From Lactuca virosa (taxonomy: Eukaryota; Streptophyta; Magnoliopsida; Asterales; Asteraceae): DNA of 64,000 nucleotides. The first letter of the stretch is position 1; every line of letters begins with the position of its first letter. A model generated the notes under the pieces. That model saw nothing but the letters and a program-made list of their open reading frames with translations. It was not told the DNA's origin and ran no database searches. This document shows positions 56,801 through 64,000 of this stretch, one piece after another. The stretch is taken from NCBI GenBank assembly GCA_928212115.1, contig CAKMRJ010005412.1:246853847-246917846 (forward strand), written 5' to 3'. Position numbers and translations under genes: made by a program.

Positions 56801-57337
56801 TGTTAGTACATGAAAAGTGCCCCTTAGTCAATCCAATATTTGTGTGCATTTCTGAAGTAGTATAGACTCCAAGATGAATGTTTTTCCGAGGTGTATAGAC
56901 TTCCGAGAAGTTCTTGCTTCGAAATTTAGTCAATGTATTTTGATAGAAGTAAAAGTACTAGTTTGTTGTTTAATGTTTGTAATGTAGTGTCGTACAACGA
57001 CAAGATCAATAGATCTGGCTGTTGACATTCAGTCCATGCACACTTTTCTAGTATTTGCCTTTAGTAACTCCTTTGGCTATAAAAGGAGTGTTAACCATTG
57101 TAATAGTTCATATGTTTTTGAACAACTTCACTTCTATCAAATCAAAGAATTATTCGGTCAATCATTTCTATTTAATATCGTTCTTGTTCTTATTTACTTT
57201 TCACTGTTCATACTTTATATTAAATATCCTGAGAACTTTTTTGAGTTATTTACCTCAAGGCTTGACTGATTTATCTAGACTTGACTGGATCTTTTATTAC
57301 AATAAATCATTGACGTTATATTAATTCAAGGTTTGAA
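56801..57337 (+). repeat. 3' LTR of D (right end lost)
   Basis: It starts TGTTAGTACATGAAAAGTG after the PPT, similar to B's LTR start TGTTGAATCATAAAAAGTG. TATA box CTATAAAAGG is at 57077-57086. Near 57338 it passes into a gypsy LTR fragment. No second copy is in the window. Confidence 0.72.
57077..57086 (+). promoter_or_regulatory. TATA box in D 3' LTR
   Basis: CTATAAAAGG about 275 bases into the LTR. Confidence 0.6.
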
Positions 57338-57864
57338 CTCATAGTTGCCTTACTGACATGTATTGCTAAGGAATCCCCGAGGCAATATTGTCTACCCCGT
57401 TGTTACGGAATCCTGTAGGATAGGGCCCTTGAGATTATCATTTTAGGATCGAAGAGTGAGAATAACGGAAATGGGTAATCGAGATTAATTTCTTTGTTAT
57501 ATATACTTAAAACAATATAATAATAATATTGTGGGTTGGAAACCCTATGTGCTCACCAGGATCCCAAGTCTGACCCACTCAGATTCTTTATATCACTGGT
57601 ATCGGTACGAAGATATAATCCACTGAGAGATTCAAAGAGTATAGGCCATTAGTGCAATGAGTTATTGTACGGTATGTAATGATTACGTTTATGCTTATGT
57701 TTCGTGTATCGGTTATGACATCCCAAATTTTATAATAATCAATTAAAAACATTTCTTCAACAATAATTTTTATGGGACAAATTTCGCATTTACAATAAAC
57801 TCTGTTTTAAAATAAGCATAAATAAAATGGTCTTTTCTAGCCAATAAAATTGGGGATGTCAGAC
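57338..57864 (+). repeat. Right-hand fragment of a gypsy LTR related to R1
   Basis: GTGCTCACCAGGATCCCAAG, TCTGACCCACTCAG and the end TGGGGATGTCAGACA match the last 550 bases of R1's LTR. The left two thirds, with the promoter, is missing. It may be a truncated solo LTR or the remnant of a deletion. Confidence 0.78.
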
Positions 57865-59140
57865 ATTACATGCCCATGCGAATGGTGAAAATTTCATATT
57901 GCCAAAATACAAAACTTGCATACATCATCCAAACCAAAGTCGAATGCTTCCAAATACGGTCCAATTGGAGCTTGATGATGCGATTCTTACTTATGTGGCC
58001 AAGGAAATTATGCCACAAGCACGATCGTATCTAAACTATTAGAGGAATCAATATTCAAGTCATCACTGCAATTATTAGATATACAAACTACAATTTCATG
58101 AATGCCAATTGCAAGAAGATGTTTTAAAATAAAACAACCATCTTTATGAATTAGAATCATCACCTTTCCATTTTCAAATAAAAATTGATATCCATGTTTA
58201 TGCAACGCGTAAAATGATATTTTGGTTTCTAAACATATCTGAAGAGTAATAGCAAATAACAAGTTTTATCATAACTCTACCACTAAGCACAAGCTCGAAA
58301 TCCTCAATCATCGAGACATGCGACATTTGTCTATTCCCATGATTGGATTTAGCATTTTGATTTTTAGCTTCCTTCTTTCCTATAGATCCTACAATGGAAT
58401 CCAAATATGATTACCACATCATGCATCAAGGAACCACGAATATGATGTATTTGGAGTTTGATTACTCGAGTACTTGATGTAGAGTCAAACATTTGACTTC
58501 ACCATCTCAAAATACTTAGGGAAACTTTACTTCCAATGATATTTTCCAATGCATTAATTGCAACTTGCCTTTTTTGAATCATAAAGGACACACCAATTCC
58601 ACTCCCTCGTAATAAGAAGTTTCGGCCGAAGTCGTTCCTTTTCATTTAGGATTCGAACGTTTCCTCTTCTTTCCAAGAACATTTAGAATGGCGATAAGTA
58701 GAATTGGATAAGAAATCTAATTCCTTTCCAGCTTCTTCAGTTTGGAAAAGGTTTAAGAATCTCATCAATGTTTTTAGCCATACTATTTATATGATAAATC
58801 AAGTCGAAATAATCATAAGAACTAATGAAAGATCCAAGCACAAGATATATTGCAGTACTCTTGCCAAGGGCATTAAGATTCTCGAGTTTGTATATGTAGC
58901 TCTCATATTACATACATTACTTTTTTCTTCAATTCGAATGCAGTTAGGAAGTTTTGAAGATTTTCAAATCACTCTTTCCTTGCCTTTTGGTGAAATATTT
59001 CAATCAATTGAAAATTCATTTCATATGTTCACATGTTCACAAAAATTCTTTGGAACATCGAGGACATAGGTATAATGATGCAAGAGACCTTATTTGTAAA
59101 ATCTACATGTTTATGGGATTAACAATTTATTCAACGTTAA
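57865..59140 (-). pseudogene. H: minus-strand copia relic (gag, protease, GAG-pre-integrase)
   Basis: Read on the minus strand from 59140 down. A gag segment near 58880-58740 (LVLGSFISSYDYFDLIYHIN) matches the LxSLPxSYDxFxxNY-type motif of copia gag. A degraded zinc-knuckle zone lies at about 58580-58520. The protease site is SYSWFLDA, stop, CG near 58465-58430. A pre-integrase stretch (FYALHKHGYQFLFENGKVM) is at 58262-58008, then LWHNFLGHISKNRIIKL, the integrase zinc module, at 58020-57970. Stops and frameshifts throughout. No LTR seen; the integrase side ends at the gypsy LTR fragment. Confidence 0.7.
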
Positions 59141-60049
59141 CACATTATTGTATTTAAGGATATGCTTATCGAGGACATCTTCTTTTCAAGGAGGATTCCA
59201 TATCAAACGAGTTATGCCCAAGAGAGAAAATATAGGAGCTAGAATTTAAAAATGCACGAGGAGGTGGGTTAGGATTTCCATTTAACAATGCAAACCCACA
59301 TGATACCCTCAGTCTTGTTTGTGATCTCACATTGACGTGCCTGTTAACCACACACGCTCCATCAACAATCATATTTTTTGAGTATGTACCATCATTTTAA
59401 CTTTGTATTCCCACATTAGTGTGTCGGTTAACCACACACTCTCTACTAACGACTCACAAGGAAATGATGTGCGTTTTCATGGATTATCATACAATTTCAC
59501 ATTTCTCCTAAAGTAACTAGAGTGAGATTTAATAGAATGTTCTAGTACTTTTACATTATACTTTTAATGTGATTAGTATCCTATCAAACCCTTTCAGCAA
59601 ACGACCCTCCACCACACAAAGAAGCGGTGAATGAAAAGGACACCCATTCAGCGGTTATTTAATAGGTTGTTTCCTTATACTTATCTTATAGTGCGGCTTC
59701 GTGAATGAGGCCTACTCTTGATTTGACTGACTTAATGTTTTACATATAGTATTATATACTCTTATAAATATATGTAAGGGTGTATCTTTAAAACTTTTAA
59801 TAATACAAGGTTTAAATCTTATTAACTTAATTTACATTTAATTAATTAATATTATATTAAATCTTTTTAAGAATTAAATAATTATCTAAATTAAACTTTT
59901 TAATTAAATATTATTTATTCTTTATCTTTTTCCTCAATTTTCGAAATTAGGATTTATCCAATTATCTAGTTTAAAGGTTTGTATTTTAAGCAATTAAAAT
60001 AGCCTTAATTAACTAGTAATTATCCTACCAACTTGAAAAAGGCAATAAA
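59141..60049. other. AT-rich stretch with no recognised feature
   Basis: No domain seen on either strand. An imperfect repeat of about 30 bases around GGTTAACCACACAC occurs near 59342 (both strands considered) and 59424. 59740-60040 is very AT-rich. Confidence 0.4.
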
Positions 60050-60989
60050 ATCATAAACATTCGTTGGAGAGAAGGGCACGATGGGCCAAGAGAGGGGTGC
60101 AACACACCTGATGAAAAGACAACCAGTTTCTTGGTTTTCGGTTTATCAGTTTTTCACCGATGCGAAAATGAGCTCCTGGAATGTCTGGCAGGTCTTCACT
60201 TAGCAACGATGCCCTGTCACACAAAGGGAGAAACATCAACCATTCTCCGAGGGTGAGGTCCCAGGAGGACGCTCTGACGATCAAGTCAGTTTCTTCTTAG
60301 AGAGACGGTATATAGAGAGTATGCAGAGAATGATTGTATCGGACCCTTACCTCCTGGGAGATGGTCGTTATCCTTATATAGTTACCTGAATGGTATTCTT
60401 GCCTATGAGGAGACAAGGATGTTAGCTCTGATACGGGACGGGGTTGGTCATCAGAGGAAATATCCTATACTCTCTACCGTGGGATGTTATCAATCCAAAT
60501 AGGGTGTTGTGGTGCGTGCGCCACTAAGGTTTCCGGCTGATATTGTTTTGTCACTAGGAGACTTTCCTGCCGTGTGCTGGGATGTAGAGGTCATAGGAAG
60601 ACTACTCCTATGAGCATAACCTTCCTGGCTGGTGTGGAATGGCTCCCACCCATTCTATTGAATGGTTTCCGAAGCGTCGCTTCCTGTCGTGACCCTATGG
60701 TCCGCTATCAAGTGTTCTTAGTCTTAGTTATCATGACATAGACTTGCTTAGTCACGATGAGTGAACTAGCATGTATAGTTATCACTTGATGGTTGAGTAT
60801 CTGTTTGACGGTTTGCATGGATGTGACTGCTATCTTCGGGTGATGTCGGTTGCAGTTTCCCACGATTAGGGTTTTCCCGCCCATCCCTTTAGATCCGAGA
60901 TATTCACTTGTTGCCCTTTTCGTGCTACTCTTTTTCGCTTCTTCCCTTTTGTTATGTTCATTCGCTTTTCCTAGCTCATAAGATCTTTA
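60050..60989. other. Leader and possible LTR next to the relic I gene
   Basis: It is more GC-rich than its surroundings, with TATA-like stretches near 60308 and 60374. By analogy with C, where the opposite-strand gene starts about 300 bases from the 3' LTR, this may hold the 3' LTR of a minus-strand element. I could not define borders. A pyrimidine-rich leader (60910-60980) resembles that of the C gene. Confidence 0.3.
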
Positions 60990-61660
60990 TGGACTCTCCA
61001 GTTGGGATTTTTCCTACTCCTTCTCAATGGAAGGGTTTTCCAAAGCATTATGGGTTTCAACTTGGCAATAGGGTCATGATTCCGGTGGAGGGCTCCATCA
61101 TTACCCATCCTCCTCCAGGTAAGGTTAGGATTTACCCTAAACATTTTGAAGTTGGTTACCGTCTGTCTTTGTCTAATTTTCTTTTATAACTATTGGATCA
61201 TCACAAAATCCACATCGATCAACTTATTCCTAATGGTGTGAACAAGATTGTTTTGTTTGAAATGTTGTGTCCGCATAATGGTCTTGTGCCTGATCTTTGG
61301 GTCTTCGCTACTTCTTCCGTCTTTCTACTTCTTCTACTGAAGATAAATATAATTTTTTTGTGAGGAAATATAGCCAGATCCTTGTGACTGATTGAAAAGG
61401 TTCTCCCAAGATGTGGCTGAACCATTAGCTATGGGTTAACAATGATAAGGTCGGTCGCATGTTTCGTCGCTTCAAATCTTCATCTAATACCGCGATAGAG
61501 TTGTTTCCAGAGAAAGATAATGTTGTAGAGGCGCTGAGGAGTTTTGAGGTTCTTGTTGAAAATTTCCAAAGTACGCTTTGGTCGGGGTAGGTATGAGTAC
61601 TTCCTAGCGTTTTCATGGAAAAGTTCCTGAGTTTTACGTTTTTGCTAAAGGTATGTCTTT
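60990..61660 (+). pseudogene. I: PF04195-type gene fragment
   Basis: The ATG at 60990 gives MDSPVGIFPTPSQWKGF. The domain has PPPGKVRIYPKHFEVGYRLS, a TAA at 61187, then in the same frame DQLIPNGVNKIVLFEMLCPH, NGLVPDLWVF and a TGA near 61360. The motif L(I/T)PN(G/A)VNKIV...M.C...P..W.F is shared with the minus-strand gene of C. Beyond 61360 only short frames remain. No coiled-coil part is recognised. Probably a relic of another element, in inverse orientation to C. Confidence 0.65.
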
Positions 61661-62050
61661 TTTTGTTCATGGTTCGTTTCTTTGTCTCTTAAACTAATGT
61701 GTAGTATTATTAACAAATCAGTTATAAACATAACATACATTTTTATTATAAAACAAAAGAAATATAGTTGTTTCAAATTTTACGAATGTAAATATGGACT
61801 AACTACCCCCTATATTGGTTGGTTGCTGACAACTTCAAACTCTCTACGTTCCTCTTATGTATCTTTAGGAGTGTCATGGTGAGATGCACTATGTGAGTTT
61901 TCTAACGATGTTGGTTTTAGTCTTATATTCTTTAACCAAACTACCACCTAACCTGCATACCTCACTTGGTAACAACCATCAGATAACACATCCACTAGGA
62001 GAAAAAAGTCAACCTTAAATGAAAATTAGTAAAAAGTGATTATCTTCTTA
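61661..62050. other. Short stretch without recognised feature
   Basis: AT-rich spacer between relic I and the LTR of J; nothing recognised on either strand. Confidence 0.4.
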
Positions 62051-62342
62051 TGTTCTATGTGACTCGATCATTTGGAACATTCATATGGAGCATTTGAGTT
62101 TAATGGAGCACTTTGAACTCAACGGAGCACTTGGGGTTCATGGAACATGTGACAAAAGGAACGAATCAACTGAGAAAGGGATGGATCTCCTGACAAAATA
62201 AAGGATCAAGTGACAAAGTAACGAGTCTTTTAAAAGGGGGTATGGAGCACCTGGAAGTAGAATGGAGCATCCCGGTGCATGGATGTGCCATCTGTGATCA
62301 AGATGCACCATCATATGCTTGGATGCTCCACTACTATGACCC

Positions 62343-62462
62343 GATATGCCATGAAGTGACTTGATATGCCATGAAGTGACTTGATATGCCACCAAGTGAC
62401 TTGATATGCCACCAAGTGACATGATATGCCACCAAGTGACACGATATGCCACCAAGTGACAG
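62343..62462. repeat. 20-bp tandem repeat in J LTR (6 units)
   Basis: Units starting GATATGCC at 62343, 62363, 62383, 62403, 62423 and 62443, all exactly 20 bp apart, with a degenerate seventh. They vary at CCATG/CCACC and in the last two bases. Confidence 0.93.
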
Positions 62463-62531
62463 GATACACCATTCATAGGCCTATGGGCTAATGGGATTGG
62501 CCCATTAGGGTTTTAGGTCTGACCCCTCAAG

Positions 62532-62540
62532 TATAAATAG
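62532..62540 (+). promoter_or_regulatory. TATA box in J LTR
   Basis: TATAAATAG 70 bases after the tandem array; the array could be its upstream control region. Confidence 0.65.
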
Positions 62541-62826
62541 GGATGCATGCTAAGTCGTTTGTTTCGTGTCTTTTGTATCCTTAGTGAGTAGGACGAATCT
62601 CTGGTGAATTCTACTTGTAACCTTTGTTTGAGAACTCTGGGAATAAAGAATACTTCCCTCCTACTCATGGACGTAGGTCACCTTGACCGAACCACGTAAA
62701 TATTGTTTCTTTGTGTGCTTTTGCTTATTATCCGCATTACTTCCTAACAAGGGTCATCAAAACTTGGCAAGTGGCATCGGATTTTTTCTGAGTCTTGAAA
62801 ATTATTGTCTGTTTTTCCCTAACAAG

Positions 62827-62844
62827 TGGTATCAGAGTTGCAGT
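62827..62844 (+). promoter_or_regulatory. Primer binding site of J
   Basis: TGGTATCAGAGTTGCAG two bases after the LTR end; initiator tRNA-Met type. Confidence 0.88.
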
Positions 62845-62863
62845 TGGTGTTCAGTTGATTGAA

Positions 62864-63600
62864 GATGGCATCTCATAAATTCAATTTGGATAAGTTCGAT
62901 GGTTCGAATGATTTCACTTTGTCGAATGTGAAGATGAAAGCTCTTCTGGTTCAACAAGGATGTGCAGCGGCACTGGAAAGAGAATCGAAACTGCCAAAAG
63001 ACATGGCGGCTGAAAGGAAGGTGGATATTCTTGTAAGAGTGCATAGCGCTATCTGTTGAGTTTGACAGACGAAGTACTAAGAGAGGTCTTGTATCAAACG
63101 AGTTGGGCTTTGGGACAAGTTGTGTAACAAGTATCAGAACAATTCTCTAACGGACAGGTTGTATCAGAAGCAACATTTGTATACTCTTAGGATGTCAGAA
63201 AGTACCCAAGTGAAGGATTATTTGGATAACTTCAATAGGATCATCTTGGATTTACAAAGTGTGCATGTAAAGATTGAAGATGAAGATCAAGCACTTATCA
63301 TCTTATATTCACTGTCGAATTCTTATGAGAATTAAGTTGATACCATGTTGTATGGTAGGACAACGATCACTGTGAATGATGTGATGGATTCTTTGATTTG
63401 CAAGGAACTAAAAAGGAAAGTTTTAGTTGGAGAAGAAGTTTCCAATTCTGGTTTGTTCACAGGTATATGAAGAACATCTGATATAGGTGGAGGTCATAAA
63501 GGGAAGTCAAGTTCTGAATCTAAGCCAACATCAAATGTTATAACTGAAAGGAAATGGGCACTTCAGAAGAGATTGTCCATTGCTGAAGAAAAGGAATAAT
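62864..63600 (+). pseudogene. J gag
   Basis: The ATG at 62864, 40 bases after the LTR, gives MASHKFNLDKFDGSNDF, then KMKALLVQQGC. A frameshift lies near 63055. The next frame has LCNKYQNNSLTDRLYQKQ, LYTLRMSESTQVKDYLDNF, NSYEN and a TAA at 63333, then MLYGRTTITVNDVM and a TGA near 63468. The zinc knuckle at about 63537-63580 reads CYN, stop, KE in one frame and GHFRRDC in another. The KY...L.......L......M motif series is the Retrotran_gag_2/UBN2 type. Confidence 0.85.
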
Positions 63601-64000
63601 GGTGTTGGACCAAGCAATAAAAATGTTGATGTGGTTTAAGGAAATTCTGATGAAGGGGATGACGGTGAAGTTTTGACAGTATGTACATATAGTTTTGTTG
63701 ATGCTTGGGTCTTGGACTCTGGAGCATCCTATCATATGACATGCAATCGTGACTGGTTCGACTCCTTCAAAGAGTGGAATTACACAGTCAAGATGGGTGA
63801 TGATTGGGTGAGCAGTATCAAGGGCAGTGGAACGGTGCAGATCAAGATGCACAATGGTATGGTTAGGAAAATGGATTTTTGGTTCATGTTGGAGCTTCAA
63901 AAGAACCTGATTTCTCTTGGCACTTTGGCAAATTATGGAATGAAGTATTCTGGAGAGGGTGATTGGTTAAGAGTCTCCAAGGGTGTTGTTGTAGTTGTGA
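63601..64000 (+). pseudogene. J protease (continues past window)
   Basis: A TAA at about 63639 is followed by an open frame: WVLDSGASYHMTCNRDWF has the catalytic DSGA with Asp at 63715, then KGSGTVQIKMHNGM and LQKNLISLGTLANYGM. The frame is open to the window edge. Confidence 0.87.

Larger units (their letters stand above)
25921..57337 (+). mobile_element. D: old Sirevirus-like copia element, interrupted by C(+B) and E
   Basis: D is in three pieces: 25921-28072 (gag), 49818-53371 (gag end to RNase H) and 55419-57337 (RNase H end, ORF3 remnant, PPT, 3' LTR). Both interruptions have 5-bp target duplications, and joining the flanks restores gene order. The 5' LTR and the first part of gag are missing at the F boundary. 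It is the most decayed Sirevirus here, with many stops and frameshifts, and is rich in TCGGA/TCCGA. Confidence 0.82.
62051..62824 (+). repeat. 5' LTR of J (left border uncertain)
   Basis: The right end CCCTAACA is fixed by the PBS at 62827. The left end is guessed at TGTTCTATGTGACTCG; the second LTR is off-window, so it cannot be checked. It contains degenerate repeats (GGAGCACTT, 62100-62145), a 20-bp tandem array and a TATA box. Confidence 0.62.
62051..64000 (+). mobile_element. J: Tork/Tnt1-like copia element, 5' part (runs off window)
   Basis: LTR, PBS, gag and protease in order; integrase and later parts lie beyond 64000. Gag and protease motifs are those of Tnt1-like (Tork) copia elements. 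Stops and frameshifts make this copy inactive. Confidence 0.82.

Noticed and set aside
58704..59157. Plus-strand open frames as a new gene
   Set aside because: The minus strand here encodes copia gag motifs of relic H; the plus-strand frames are its shadow.
62138..62476. Minus-strand frame with a repeating peptide
   Set aside because: It is a translation of the 20-bp tandem array of the J LTR; no start context or domain.

Overview
The window is plant nuclear DNA made almost entirely of nested and decayed LTR retrotransposons. I found no host gene, rRNA, tRNA gene or CRISPR array. Tekay/Del-like chromoviruses with 2-kb LTRs, Sirevirus-like Ty1/copia elements with a third ORF, and gypsy-type elements with an opposite-strand transposon gene point to a large angiosperm genome. 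An Asteraceae such as lettuce is my best guess, by inference from element style and not from any host gene.

Layout, left to right. (1) 1-9284: Ty3/gypsy chromovirus R1, both LTRs present but the 5' LTR cut by the window edge, inserted into the protease codons of copia element A. (2) 9285-18574: the 3' half of A, with protease remnant, integrase, RT/RNase H, a long linker, ORF3, PPT and partial 3' LTR. (3) 18575-23091: G, a 5'-truncated relative of R1 with an internally deleted 3' LTR, lying in copia fragment F (23092-25920). (4) 25921-about 57337: Sirevirus-like D, interrupted twice. Gypsy element C (28073-49817, TSD CTTTG) sits in its gag region, and inside C lies Sirevirus-like B (28764-41639, TSD GGAAC, 643-bp LTRs). 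A 2,047-bp solo LTR, E (53372-55418, TSD TATCG), splits D's RNase H. (5) 57338-64000: a gypsy LTR fragment, a minus-strand copia relic H, an AT-rich blank stretch, a PF04195-type gene relic I, and the 5' LTR, gag and protease of a Tork/Tnt1-like copia J that runs off the right edge.

Relative ages agree with the nesting. B's LTRs differ at 12 of 643 sites (about 1.9%), C's at roughly 12-15%, and D is most decayed. All coding regions carry stops or frameshifts, so each is annotated as a pseudogene. Intact elements of these kinds use gag for the particle, protease for processing, RT/RNase H for cDNA and integrase for insertion. C keeps only gag and protease plus an opposite-strand gene, so it probably depended on other elements.

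The least expected signals are: (a) each Sirevirus-like element carries its own CpG-containing oligomer scattered through LTRs, linkers and all coding frames (TTCGAA in A, CCGCA(GT) in B, TCGGA/TCCGA in D); (b) solo LTR E holds twelve copies of an 11-bp palindrome as six doublets with a fixed 21- or 23-bp register; (c) PPT-like purine tracts recur inside pol between integrase and RT, each resembling its own element's PPT; (d) a gag-terminal stop codon is conserved at the same place in B and D; (e) ORF3 of A, B and D shares domains but looks nuclear and coiled-coil, not envelope-like.
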